Below, piece after piece: positions 32,112 through 40,788 of a stretch of 52,692 bases of DNA. The stretch comes from Roseomonas mucosa. Its GTDB lineage: Bacteria; Pseudomonadota; Alphaproteobacteria; Acetobacterales; Acetobacteraceae. Both the position numbers and the translations under genes were made by a program. How positions within the stretch are numbered: position 1 is the first letter of the stretch; each line of letters opens with the position of its first letter. A model generated the notes under the pieces. It ran no database searches, was not told the origin of the DNA, and saw nothing but the letters and a program-made list of their open reading frames with translations. The stretch spans positions 1 through 52,692 of the forward strand of contig CAMDWG010000023.1 of NCBI GenBank assembly GCA_945878375.1. Direction: 5' to 3'.

Positions 32112-33196
32112 CTGATCTTCAGCGTGCTGAGGCCGATCAGCGCCAGCACGACGGCAATGATCCAGAAGCGGATGACGATGGTCGGCTCCGCCCAGCCCTT
32201 CTTCTCGAAATGGTGGTGCAGCGGCGCCATCAGGAATACCCGGCGGCCGGTGCGCTTGAACCAGAAGACCTGGATGATGACGGACAGTGTCTCCACCACG
32301 AACAGTCCGCCGACGATGGCCAGCACGATCTCGTGCTTGGTCGCGACCGCGACCGCGCCCAGCGCGCCGCCGAGCGAAAGGCTCCCGGTATCGCCCATGA
32401 AGACCTTCGCGGGCGGCGCATTGAACCAGAGGAAGCCAAGCCCGGCGCCGATCAGCGCCGACAGGAACACCGCCAATTCGCCGGTGCCAGGGACGAAATG
32501 CAGCTGCAGGTAGTCCGCGAAGACGCGGTTGCCTACCAGATAGGCGATCAGGGCGAAGACGCCGGCCGCGATCATGACGGGCACGATGGCCAGCCCATCC
32601 AGCCCGTCCGTCAGGTTCACCGCATTGGACGCGCCCATCATCACCAGCGTCGCCAGCACCGGGAACAGGATGCCGAGCGGCACCAGCAATTCCTTGAAGA
32701 ACGGCAGCGCCAGCGTGGTGGCCAATGTCGGCGGCAGCAGCAGCATCATCCAGATCGCCGCCGCGGCGCCGATCAGGGCCTGGGCGATCAGCTTGTGCCG
32801 GCCCGACACGCCCTTGGTGTTCCGCTTCGTCACCTTCAGCCAGTCATCGGCGAAGCCCAGCGCACCGAAGCCCAGCGTCACCAGCAGAACCGCCCAGACA
32901 TAGCCGTTCCGCAGATCCGCCCAGACCAGCGTGGAGACCACCAGGGCGATCAGGATCAGCAGCCCCCCCATGGTGGGCGTGCCCTTCTTGGTCAACAGGT
33001 GGCTCTGCGGCCCGTCCTCGCGGATCGGCTGGCCGCCATTCTGCGTCGCACGCAGCCAGCGGATGAGCGGCGGGCCGAGCAGCATCGACAGCAACAGCGC
33101 CGTCATGCAGGCCGCGCCCGCCCGGAAGGTCAGGTAGCGGAACAGGTTGAACAGCTGGAAATCGTCGGCCAGCGGGGAGAGCAGGTTGAAGATCAC
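32108..33196 (-). CDS. mraY: Phospho-N-acetylmuramoyl-pentapeptide transferase MraY
   Basis: This integral membrane enzyme transfers phospho-MurNAc-pentapeptide to undecaprenyl phosphate, making lipid I. The 362 residues with about ten helices are standard. Key motifs are [17 protein letters not shown] (62-78), the Mg-binding DD pair in [20 protein letters not shown] (Asp117, Asp118), [33 protein letters not shown] and [20 protein letters not shown]. It overlaps murF upstream and murD downstream by four bases each. Confidence 0.97.
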   Translation of the reverse strand: MIFNLLSPLADDFQLFNLFRYLTFRAGAACMTALLLSMLLGPPLIRWLRATQNGGQPIREDGPQSHLLTKKGTPTMGGLLILIALVVSTLVWADLRNGYVWAVLLVTLGFGALGFADDWLKVTKRNTKGVSGRHKLIAQALIGAAAAIWMMLLLPPTLATTLALPFFKELLVPLGILFPVLATLVMMGASNAVNLTDGLDGLAIVPVMIAAGVFALIAYLVGNRVFADYLQLHFVPGTGELAVFLSALIGAGLGFLWFNAPPAKVFMGDTGSLSLGGALGAVAVATKHEIVLAIVGGLFVVETLSVIIQVFWFKRTGRRVFLMAPLHHHFEKKGWAEPTIVIRFWIIAVVLALIGLSTLKIR

Positions 33197-34602
33197 GAAG
33201 CCACCCCCGCGCCCGCCGCGCCGGTCTTGTCGTTGAGGGATTTCAGCGCGGCGATCACGGCCGCCATCCGGCTGCCGAGCGAGCCCTTGACCAGCACGGC
33301 ATCGCCCGCCCGCACCGCCTGCGCCAGCAGCGGCGCCAGGGCGCCGCTATCCGCCACATGCCCGCCTTGCTTCGCCGCCGGCAGCGCATCGTAGAGATGC
33401 CGCATCAGGGGACCGCAGCAGAACACCAGGTCGGCCGCCGCCGCGACATCCGCCGCAAGCTCCGCATGCAGGGCCGGCGCTTCCGCGCCCATCTCCCGCA
33501 TGTCGCCCAGCGCGACGATCCGCCGCTCGGCCGGCTGTGCGGCGAGCACCGCGAGCCCCGCCCGGATCGAAGCGGGTGAGGCGTTGTAGCTGTCGTCGAT
33601 CAGCAGGGCGTCACCGCCAGGCAGGGCGAGCGTCACACGCTGCCCGCGCCCGGCCGGGGCGCCGAAGGCCGCCAGCGCCTCGGCGGCCGCGACCACGTCG
33701 CCCCCCAGCGCATGCACCGCCGCGATGGTGGCGCAGGCATTGAACGCGAGGTGCAGGCCCGGCGCCGCCAGATGCACGGACAAGGGCAGCCCATCCATCA
33801 GCAGCCGCGCCGTACCGCGATCCGGGCCGGCGACGTAGTCGGTCAGCTGGATCTCGGCGCGGGCGCCCTCGCCGAAGGTCAGCACGCCGAGCCTCGCCGC
33901 CTTTGCCCGGGCCAGCAGCAACGGCAGAAAGGGGCTGTCGGCCGGTAGGATCGCGGTGCCGCCGGGTTCCATCCCCAGCAGGATGTCGGCCTTTTCCTCC
34001 GCGATCGCCTCCTGGCTGCCGAGGTTGCCGATATGCGCGGTGCCGATCGTGGTGATGATCGCGACCTGCGGCCGCGCCATGCGGGTCAGCGGCGCGATCT
34101 CGCCGCGATTATTCATGCCCATCTCGATGGCGGCGAAGCGGGCGTCGCGCGGTTGGCGCGCGAGCGTGATGGGCACGCCCCAATGGTTGTTGAAGCTTGC
34201 GATGGCGGCATGCGTGGGCCCGAGCGCGCCGAGCGCAAGCCGCAGCATCTCCTTCGTCGTGGTCTTGCCGACGCTGCCCGTTACGCCCACCACGCGCGCC
34301 TGGCTCCGCCGCCGCGCCGCGATGCCGAGCGCCTGCAGGCCGGCGAGCGTATCGGCCACCCGCAGCAGCGGGGCGTCCGCGGCGACGCCGGGCGGATCGC
34401 GGTCCACCAGGGCGCAGGCCGCGCCCTTCGCCAGCGCATCAGCCACGAAGTCATGCCCGTCGCGCGCATCGCGCAAGGCGACGAACATGTCGCCGGGCTC
34501 GATGGTCCGCGTGTCGATCGAGATGCCGGTGACCGCGACGGGGGCGCCAAGCGTCCCGCCCGTCGCCGCGCGCAACTCCTCGGCCGTCCACAACACATTC
34601 AT
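33193..34602 (-). CDS. murF: UDP-MurNAc-tripeptide--D-Ala-D-Ala ligase MurF
   Basis: This last cytoplasmic Mur ligase adds the D-Ala-D-Ala dipeptide. The ATG at 34602 ([20 protein letters not shown]) overlaps the murE stop (ATGA) and gives 469 residues. Motifs are [20 protein letters not shown], the P-loop [80 protein letters not shown] and [20 protein letters not shown]. Genes for its substrates (murE, ddlB) are in the same cluster. Confidence 0.96.
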   Translation of the reverse strand: MNVLWTAEELRAATGGTLGAPVAVTGISIDTRTIEPGDMFVALRDARDGHDFVADALAKGAACALVDRDPPGVAADAPLLRVADTLAGLQALGIAARRRSQARVVGVTGSVGKTTTKEMLRLALGALGPTHAAIASFNNHWGVPITLARQPRDARFAAIEMGMNNRGEIAPLTRMARPQVAIITTIGTAHIGNLGSQEAIAEEKADILLGMEPGGTAILPADSPFLPLLLARAKAARLGVLTFGEGARAEIQLTDYVAGPDRGTARLLMDGLPLSVHLAAPGLHLAFNACATIAAVHALGGDVVAAAEALAAFGAPAGRGQRVTLALPGGDALLIDDSYNASPASIRAGLAVLAAQPAERRIVALGDMREMGAEAPALHAELAADVAAAADLVFCCGPLMRHLYDALPAAKQGGHVADSGALAPLLAQAVRAGDAVLVKGSLGSRMAAVIAALKSLNDKTGAAGAGVAS

Positions 34603-36110
34603 GGCTGCACCCCGCACGCCTCGGGCGCGCCGGCCCGGTCCGGATGGATGGCGGCACGCACCACCGCGATGTCGTCGAAGGGATGCGTCACGCCGCCGAT
34701 GGTCTGGCCGCTTTCATGCCCCTTGCCGGCGACGACGAGCACGTCGCCGGGCCCGAGCGCGGCCAGCGCGCGGGCGATGGCGCCCGCGCGGTCGCCGGCA
34801 TCCATGGCGCCCGGGCAGCCGGCCATCACCGCGGCGCGGATCATGGCCGGGTCCTCGCTGCGCGGATTGTCGTCGGTGATCCAGACCCGGTCGGCCAGCC
34901 GTGCGGCCGCCGCGCCCATCAGCGGGCGCTTGCCGGGATCGCGGTCCCCGCCGGCGCCGAACAGCACATGCAGCCTTGCGCCCGGCGCGACATGCGGCCG
35001 CAGCGCCGCCAGCAGCCGTTCCAACGCGTCCGGTGTATGGGCGTAATCGACATAGGCCGCGGCGCCGTTCGGCAGCCGCGCGGCCAGCTCCATCCGCCCG
35101 CGCACGCCCGCAAGTCCCGGCAGCAGCGCCAGTGCGCGCGCCGGCACCATCCCGCAGGCGATGGCGAGCGCCGCGGCCATCAGCGCGTTATCCGCCTGGA
35201 AGCGCCCGGGCAGGGGAAGATGCAGCGTGGCCTTCGTGCCGAAGGCTGTCACCTCGATCTCCTGCCCATCGGGGCAGGGGCGCTGCGCGACCAGCCGCAG
35301 ATCGGCCGCCGATTCTCCGACCGTGATCAGCCGCAGCCCGCGCGCCTGCGCGATCCCCCGCAGCGCGCCAAGGCTCGCGGCTTCCATGTCGGCGTTGACG
35401 ACGGCGGTCGCGCCGGGCGGCAGCAGCGTGTCGAACAGGCGCAGCTTGGCGGCCCGGTAGGCCGCCATCGTGCCGTGGTAGTCCAGGTGGTCGCGTGTCA
35501 GGTTGCTGAAGCCCGCCGCGGCCAGATGCACGCCATCCAGCCGGCGCTGCTCGATGCCGTGGGACGACGCCTCCATCGCCGCATGCGTGACGCCTGCCTG
35601 CGACAGCGAGGCCAGCATCGCGTGCAGCGCCACCGGGTCGGGGGTGGTCAGCGACGGCCCCGGCGCCATCCCCTCCGTCACCAGGCCGAGCGTGCCGAGC
35701 GATGCGGCGAGCAGCCCGTCGCGCAGCCAGATCTGGCGCAGGAAATCCACCGTGCTGGTCTTGCCGTTCGTCCCTGTCATCGCGACCACCGTCGCGGGCT
35801 GCGCCCCATGGAATTCGGCGGCGAGCAGCGCGAGCAGTCGGCGCGGATCGGCGGCCGTCAGCAGCGGCCGCGCGGGCACGCCTTCGGGCCATGCGGTGCC
35901 CTCCGGCCCCAGCACCGCCACGGCGCCGCGCGCCACGGCATCGGGGATGAAGGCGCGGCCATCGGCCTTGGCGCCGGGCAGCGCCACGAACAGGAAGCCG
36001 GGGCCGACGGCCCGGCTGTCGGCGGTCAGTCCCGTGAGAGGGGGAAGGCCGGGAAGCGCCTGCCGGAGTTCGTCGGACAGCGGCGCGGCGGCGGGCTCAT
36101 CGCGGCGCAA
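34599..36110 (-). CDS. murE: UDP-MurNAc-dipeptide--2,6-diaminopimelate ligase MurE
   Basis: This Mur ligase adds the third residue of the stem peptide. The 503 residues include GLTADSRAVGPGFLFVALPG, the P-loop MTGTNGKTSTVDFLRQIWLR, HAAMEASSHGIEQRRLDGVH, NLTRDHLDYHGTMAAYRAAK, FQADNALMAAALAIACG, DYAHTPDALERLLAALRPHV and GAGGDRDPGKRPLMG. The acceptor-selecting motif reads DNPRSEDP, the DNPR form that marks meso-diaminopimelate rather than lysine specificity, as expected for a Gram-negative. It overlaps the ftsI end by 14 bases. Confidence 0.97.
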   Translation of the reverse strand: MRRDEPAAAPLSDELRQALPGLPPLTGLTADSRAVGPGFLFVALPGAKADGRAFIPDAVARGAVAVLGPEGTAWPEGVPARPLLTAADPRRLLALLAAEFHGAQPATVVAMTGTNGKTSTVDFLRQIWLRDGLLAASLGTLGLVTEGMAPGPSLTTPDPVALHAMLASLSQAGVTHAAMEASSHGIEQRRLDGVHLAAAGFSNLTRDHLDYHGTMAAYRAAKLRLFDTLLPPGATAVVNADMEAASLGALRGIAQARGLRLITVGESAADLRLVAQRPCPDGQEIEVTAFGTKATLHLPLPGRFQADNALMAAALAIACGMVPARALALLPGLAGVRGRMELAARLPNGAAAYVDYAHTPDALERLLAALRPHVAPGARLHVLFGAGGDRDPGKRPLMGAAAARLADRVWITDDNPRSEDPAMIRAAVMAGCPGAMDAGDRAGAIARALAALGPGDVLVVAGKGHESGQTIGGVTHPFDDIAVVRAAIHPDRAGAPEACGVQP

Positions 36111-38085
36111 GACTCGCCTCCTGCCGCCGGGCCGGCTGGGCGGGCGCCGAGGCGGGGCGCGGGGGGGCGGCCCCTGGGGTGGCGGGCTCGGCGGGCCGCG
36201 CGAGCGGCCCGCCGGCTGCGGGCGTGCCGGCGGGGCTGGCCGCGGGCGTCTGGCGGGGCGCGGGCGCGCCGGCCGGTCGCGTTGCGGCCGGGCGGCTGGG
36301 CTGGAGCGGGATGTGGATCGAGGCCTGGATCTCGGCCATGCGGTCCGTCTCCGGGATCATGCCGAGGATCGGCGCGACGCTGCGGATCACCATCCCCGCC
36401 GCAGGCGCCGCCACCCAGCCCGCCGTCGCGTAGCCATGGCTGCGCGCATTCGGCTTCGGCTCGTCCACCATCACATAGATCGCGTAGCGCGGTGCATTCA
36501 TCGGGAAGGCGCCAACGAAGGCGGCAATTCGCTTGTTCTCAAGATAGCCGCCGCGCGGGCCGGTTTTCTGGGCCGTGCCGGTCTTGCCACCGACGAAATA
36601 GCCCGGGATGTCGGCGCCCTTGGCCGATCCTTCCGTCACCGCGGCGCGCATCAGGCGGCGCATGATCTCAGAGGTGCGCTCGCTGATCACCCGCGTGCCC
36701 TCGACCACCTCGCCGGTTGGGCGCGCGAGCAGCGTCGGCTGCCGCAGGATACCGCCATTCGCCAGTGCCGCGGTGGCGTTGACGACATGCAGCGGCGTGA
36801 CCGAGATCCCGTGGCCGAAGCCGATCGTCATGGTGTTGATCTCGCGCCAGTCCTGCGGGCGCGGAATGAGCGGCAGCGCGACTTCCGGCAGTTCGAGCTG
36901 GAGGCGGGAGCCCATCTGCAGGCGCACCATGAATTCCCGGTGGCGCTGCGTGCCGATTGCGACCGCCATATGCGCGGAGGCGAGGTTCGATGAGTAGGCG
37001 ATGATCTCCGGCAGGGCGAGCCAACGGTTCTTGCCGCGGAAATCGTTGATCTGATGCCGCCCGATCCGGATCGGGCGCGAGGCGTCGTAGCCGTTCCAGA
37101 TATTCATCACGCCCAGGTCGAGCGCGGCGGCGGCGGTGAACAGCTTGAAGGTCGAGCCCGGCTCGTAGACCCCGACGGTGGAACGGTTGAAGCGCGGGTT
37201 GTTGCCCTGCTCCTCTCGGGTCAGGGGGCGCTCCTCCCGGCTCACGGGATCGGACAGGTCGAAATCGGGCAGGCTGGTCATCCCGATCACCTCCCCGGTC
37301 TGGATGTCCATCAGGATGCCGGTGCCGCCGATCCCGTTGAATTCGGTCATGGCGTTCTGCACCGCATCGCGCAGGGCGAGTTGGATCCGCACATCGATCG
37401 CGAGGCGCAGCGGCGTGCTGCGCAGGCCGCGAAGCCGTTCGTCGAAATACTTCTCGATGCCCGCGATGCCGTTGCCGTCCACATCGACGCCGCCGAGGAT
37501 GTGGGCGGCTGCCCGTCCCTGGGGATAGGCGCGGCGCTCGGCCGGTTGGAAGTAGAGCCCCGGGACGCCCAGCGAGTTCACCGCCTGCTGTTCCCGGGGG
37601 GTCACCGAACGGGCGATGTAGGCAAAGGGACGATCGCCGGTCAGGCGCGCCGCGACGCGGTCCTCATCCAGTTGGGGCAGGATGCGCGCCAGCCTGCGCG
37701 CGGTGCCGGCGGGATCCTGGATTTCGCGCTGATTGACGTAAAGCGCGGTGACCGGCAGCGAGACGGCCAGGATCTCGCCGTTGCGGTCGATGATGGGTCC
37801 GCGCTCAGGCTGGTGGTCCACCGGTCGCTGCGTAGCGGCCATGGCGAGCAGGCGGCGTGGCTCGGCCGGATCCAAGACCATCGCATCCGCGAGGCCGAAC
37901 GCCACCGCGCCGAACAGCACGCCGAAACCCGATGCCGCGACGATCAACCGCGAGCGCGTGCGTTTCAGGATCGCGCGGCGCGCGAGTTCGGGGCGCGTGA
38001 TCCTGACGATGTCCGTCCGCGGCCGTTCGGCCCCGACGGACCGGCCGGCGGGCGGCGCGTCCGAGGCAGGTGGGGACATGGTCAT
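36097..38085 (-). CDS. ftsI: Septal peptidoglycan transpeptidase FtsI (PBP3) with Pro/Ala-rich C-terminal tail
   Basis: This class B penicillin-binding protein cross-links septal peptidoglycan. The ATG at 38085 ([16 protein letters not shown]) overlaps the ftsL stop (ATGA) and gives 662 residues; the open frame upstream is the shadow of ftsL and rsmH. One helix (47-69) follows a basic cytoplasmic tail. The dimerisation domain begins near RGPIIDRNGEILAVSLPV. Active-site motifs are Ser311-Thr-Phe-Lys314 (EPGSTFKLF), Ser365-Ser-Asn367 (AYSSNLASAH) and Lys501-Thr-Gly (GGKTGTAQK). After about residue 595 comes a tail of some 68 residues of almost only Pro, Ala, Gly, Arg and Thr, not usual for FtsI. 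Confidence 0.95.
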   Translation of the reverse strand: MTMSPPASDAPPAGRSVGAERPRTDIVRITRPELARRAILKRTRSRLIVAASGFGVLFGAVAFGLADAMVLDPAEPRRLLAMAATQRPVDHQPERGPIIDRNGEILAVSLPVTALYVNQREIQDPAGTARRLARILPQLDEDRVAARLTGDRPFAYIARSVTPREQQAVNSLGVPGLYFQPAERRAYPQGRAAAHILGGVDVDGNGIAGIEKYFDERLRGLRSTPLRLAIDVRIQLALRDAVQNAMTEFNGIGGTGILMDIQTGEVIGMTSLPDFDLSDPVSREERPLTREEQGNNPRFNRSTVGVYEPGSTFKLFTAAAALDLGVMNIWNGYDASRPIRIGRHQINDFRGKNRWLALPEIIAYSSNLASAHMAVAIGTQRHREFMVRLQMGSRLQLELPEVALPLIPRPQDWREINTMTIGFGHGISVTPLHVVNATAALANGGILRQPTLLARPTGEVVEGTRVISERTSEIMRRLMRAAVTEGSAKGADIPGYFVGGKTGTAQKTGPRGGYLENKRIAAFVGAFPMNAPRYAIYVMVDEPKPNARSHGYATAGWVAAPAAGMVIRSVAPILGMIPETDRMAEIQASIHIPLQPSRPAATRPAGAPAPRQTPAASPAGTPAAGGPLARPAEPATPGAAPPRPASAPAQPARRQEASLAPR

Positions 38086-38843
38086 CGCGCTGGGGTTGCC
38101 GCGTTGGCGGAGCCGATCGGAACCGGGGGCGCCAAGGTGGGACGGCCGAGCGCCGAAGCGCCGCCGAGGGCCGAAGCGAAGCTTGGCGCCGGCGGCGCCA
38201 CGCTCGTCACGCGGGTCACCGGCCCCACGGAACGAGGGGGAGAGGTGACAGGCACCGCGGGCTGGATCGGTTGGGGTGCCAGGGCGGGCTGTGGCGCGGG
38301 CGCGCGCGGCGCGACGCGGCCGATATGCTCGGCGCGCTGCGCGGCCAGCGCCGCCGCCAGCGCCTGCGGTGCCGGTGCTTCCGACCCCTGCGCGGCACCC
38401 TGCCCTGCCGGGGTGGCGGTGGGCGTGGCGGCGGCGGGCGCGCGGCCGACGCGGGCGGCAGCGGGGGCCGAGGCGAGCATCACCGGGGGCTCGGCCCCGC
38501 GCGGCGGCTCGGCAACGGTCGGGGGTGCGAAGAGGTCCGGTGCCCCAGCGAAGGCCAGCGCCGCCGGCAGGCGGCGTTCGATGTCGGTGGGGCGTACGAA
38601 GTGCTGCGGCTGCATCGGCTCGAGCGAGAGAACGCGCATCGCGTTCTGGCGCAGCCGGCCGGGCTCGTTCAGCAGCGCCCATTCGGCGCGGAGGATATCG
38701 AGCCTCTGGCGGGCCTGTTCGGTCTGGCGGCGGATCTCCACCAATTCGCGATCCTTCATCGCGACCTGGTGCTTGACCTGGTAGAGCCAGGCGCCGGCGC
38801 CGGCGAAGGCGCAGAAGCAGAGCAGCGTGAAGGGACGGATCAT
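38082..38843 (-). CDS. ftsL: Cell division protein FtsL with a long disordered C-terminal extension
   Basis: FtsL is a bitopic divisome protein that pairs with FtsB through a coiled coil and activates FtsWI. It is identified by its place between rsmH and ftsI and by its architecture: a short N-terminus with a helix ([20 protein letters not shown], 1-20), a coiled coil at about 27-62 ([20 protein letters not shown]) and [20 protein letters not shown] (58-76), the usual FtsL ending. It then continues for about 165 residues rich in Ala, Pro, Val and Arg with no motif, making 253 residues instead of the usual 90-130. It overlaps rsmH and ftsI by four bases each. Confidence 0.85.
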   Translation of the reverse strand: MIRPFTLLCFCAFAGAGAWLYQVKHQVAMKDRELVEIRRQTEQARQRLDILRAEWALLNEPGRLRQNAMRVLSLEPMQPQHFVRPTDIERRLPAALAFAGAPDLFAPPTVAEPPRGAEPPVMLASAPAAARVGRAPAAATPTATPAGQGAAQGSEAPAPQALAAALAAQRAEHIGRVAPRAPAPQPALAPQPIQPAVPVTSPPRSVGPVTRVTSVAPPAPSFASALGGASALGRPTLAPPVPIGSANAATPAR

Positions 38844-39790
38844 GCCTGCACCTGCGACCCCGTTGCGGCGATCCGTTCAAGCCCGCGCAGGCGCGCCGAG
38901 CGTGCCCGCGGATTCGCGGCCGTCTCGGCTTCACCCGGGCGGAGCGCGCGCGGCGTGATGAGCGTGAAGTCCGGCGCGACCGGCGGCAGCATCGAGGCCG
39001 GGTCGTGCCGAGAGGCGCCGCGATTGCGCCCGGCGGCATCCGCCATGGCACGCTTCACGATGCGGTCTTCAAGCGAATGGAAGGCGACCACCACCAGCCG
39101 CCCGCCCGGTGCCAGCAGCTCCATTGCGCCCGCCAGGCCCCGCTCGACCTCGCCGAGCTCGTCATTCACTGCGATCCGCAGCCCCTGGAAGGATCGCGTC
39201 GCGCCGTCGATGCCCGACGGATCGCGCGGGACGGAGCGGCGCACGATCTCGCCGAGCTGCGCGGTCGTCTCGATGGGAGCTTCCTCCCGCGCGCGCAGGA
39301 TCGCGCGCGCGACGCGGCGGGCGAAGCGTTCCTCGCCGAATTCCGCCAGGATGCGGGTCAGCTCGGCCTCGGGCAGGGTGTTGACGAGATCGGCTGCGGT
39401 CGGCCCCTCCCGCCCCATCCGCATGTCGAGCGGGCCGTCGGCGCGGAAGGAGAAGCCGCGATCCGGCTGGTCGATCTGGAAGGAGGATACGCCAAGATCC
39501 ATCACCACGCCGTCAAGCTGCGCGACGCCATGGGCGGCGAGGGTTTCCAGCATGTCCCCGAAGCAGGCCTGGACCAGGTGCAGACGGCCCGGATGGCGCG
39601 CGGCCAGCGCCGCGCCGCGGGCGATCGCATCCGGGTCGCGGTCGATGGCCCAGAGCGTGCAGTCGGCAGCCGCCAGGATGGCTTCGGCATAACCGCCGCC
39701 ACCGAAAGTCGCATCGAGGTAGGTGGCTCCGGCGCGCGGGCGCAATGCGAACAGCACTTCCTGCAACATGACTGGAATATGCCCTGTCAT
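38840..39790 (-). CDS. rsmH: 16S rRNA (cytosine-1402-N4)-methyltransferase RsmH (MraW)
   Basis: This SAM-dependent methyltransferase modifies C1402 in the 16S rRNA decoding centre. The 316 residues start [20 protein letters not shown] and contain the SAM-binding [17 protein letters not shown], then [54 protein letters not shown] and [20 protein letters not shown], followed by [10 protein letters not shown]. All are family hallmarks. It overlaps both mraZ and ftsL by four bases. Confidence 0.97.
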   Translation of the reverse strand: MTGHIPVMLQEVLFALRPRAGATYLDATFGGGGYAEAILAAADCTLWAIDRDPDAIARGAALAARHPGRLHLVQACFGDMLETLAAHGVAQLDGVVMDLGVSSFQIDQPDRGFSFRADGPLDMRMGREGPTAADLVNTLPEAELTRILAEFGEERFARRVARAILRAREEAPIETTAQLGEIVRRSVPRDPSGIDGATRSFQGLRIAVNDELGEVERGLAGAMELLAPGGRLVVVAFHSLEDRIVKRAMADAAGRNRGASRHDPASMLPPVAPDFTLITPRALRPGEAETAANPRARSARLRGLERIAATGSQVQA

Positions 39791-40263
39791 GGCACGCCGC
39801 CTGGATTCGTGTGGAGAGGCAGAGCGGGCAGGCGGAGATGCTTCTCGCGCAGCGCCGCAAGCTGCCGCGCGACATGGGCCTTGCCTGCCTCAGCCTCCCA
39901 GATCTCGAATCGGTCGCTCTTGCCCATGAAGGCGATGCCTTCCGGCAGGCCGAGGGCTGCGATCATGTGCTCGGGCAGGACCAGCCGCCCCTCACCGTCG
40001 AAGCGGAGCAGTTCGGTGACGGAGATGAAGCCGGCCTCCCACGCCTCCCGCTCCTCCGAATAGCTGTCGAGGCGGCGGATACTGTCGACGATGCGTTCGA
40101 AATCGGCGCGCGACCGGGCCTCGATGCAGGGCAGTTGGTGGGAGATCCGGAACGCGATCTGGGTGACGCCGGCCGCCTCCAGCTCCGCGCGGAAGGGCGC
40201 GGGCACGGAGATGCGGCCCTTGCGGTCCAGCTTCCCGAAATGCGTGCCCACGAAATGGGTCAT
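39787..40263 (-). CDS. mraZ: Transcriptional regulator MraZ
   Basis: MraZ has two SpoVT-AbrB-like domains, binds GGG-containing repeats before its own gene and controls the dcw operon; it may also affect RsmH. I chose the ATG at 40263 ([20 protein letters not shown]) because the conserved family start (F-G-----DaKGRisiP) begins there, giving 158 residues, a usual length. The frame is open for 44 more codons to an ATG at 40395, but that extension is Gly/Arg-rich and unlike the family. Domain 1 has [15 protein letters not shown] and domain 2 has [18 protein letters not shown]. The ribosome site is weak. Confidence 0.93.
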   Translation of the reverse strand: MTHFVGTHFGKLDRKGRISVPAPFRAELEAAGVTQIAFRISHQLPCIEARSRADFERIVDSIRRLDSYSEEREAWEAGFISVTELLRFDGEGRLVLPEHMIAALGLPEGIAFMGKSDRFEIWEAEAGKAHVARQLAALREKHLRLPALPLHTNPGGVP

Positions 40264-40400
40264 CGCGCCTATCGCTGCCCCCGCGACGGCCCGCAGTCCG
40301 TCGTCCCCCATTGAGCGGCCGACGAGGCCCCCCGACCTCGCCGGCTCGCCCGACCATCCCGTTCCGATACCAAGATTGCTCCCCCGAGCAGGCATTCTTC

Positions 40401-40440
40401 ACGGGATACGACGGGATAGCACGGGCATTTGTGGGATCAC
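40401..40440. promoter_or_regulatory. Candidate MraZ boxes: four 10-bp direct repeats
   Basis: Four decamers stand in a row on the plus strand: ACGGGATACG, ACGGGATAGC, ACGGGCATTT and GTGGGATCAC. Each carries a GGG core exactly 10 bp from the next. MraZ is known to bind TGGGN repeats separated by 5-bp spacers, a 10-bp period, before mraZ. The array lies 138 bases before the chosen mraZ start and overlaps a weak promoter candidate. Confidence 0.75.
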
Positions 40441-40764
40441 AAGCGCAATTGCGGCGACCGATGCGTGGCTTGCTGGATTAAAAGTAAACAAAATCAGTTG
40501 TTTGCGTTGTCTTCTGGAGGGGTGACATAAAACGACTGCGAGGCCGATGTGCGGCTATGTGAATATTCTGGTTTTGTTCCGGTTTCGCTTGGCGTCTGGC
40601 GAGTGATCCTCGCTCCAGCGCCGTCGGCCCTGCGCGCGACCACGCCGCGTAGCAGCCATGGGAGGTCCGGCGCGGGACGCGCGGGAGGTCTTGCGGTCGC
40701 GCGCGCAGCGAAGGCGACGCTCCTGCCGCTGCGCGCTGGACCTTTGGTCGCGGTGGAGGACAGA

Positions 40765-40783
40765 CGGCCATCGCAGATGGCCG
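40765..40783 (-). terminator. Hairpin after the tartrate/D-malate dehydrogenase gene
   Basis: A perfect 8-bp stem, CGGCCATC / GATGGCCG, with a 3-base loop, starts six bases after the stop at 40789 on the minus strand. The bases after it (TCTGTCC) are only partly T-rich, so it is a plausible but not classical intrinsic terminator that would shield the mraZ promoter region. Confidence 0.55.
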
Positions 40784-40788
40784 GGGGA

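Larger units (their letters stand above)
40264..40788. other. Regulatory gap upstream of mraZ
   Basis: This 525-bp gap holds, from the mraZ side, a GC-rich leader of about 130 bases that is also open in the mraZ frame, the four 10-bp repeats at 40401-40440, an AT-rich block (about 40475-40580) likely to include promoter elements, and the hairpin at 40765-40783 next to the dehydrogenase gene. I saw no convincing gene or tRNA in it. A weak minus-strand -35/-10 pair (TTGTGA 40437-40442, TATCCC 40413-40418, 18-bp spacing) overlaps the repeats. Confidence 0.5.

Noticed and set aside
38086-39051. N-terminal extension of ftsI by 322 codons
   Set aside because: The extension is Arg/Pro-rich and overlaps ftsL and rsmH out of phase. 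The real start at 38085 overlaps the ftsL stop by four bases and begins just before the membrane helix.
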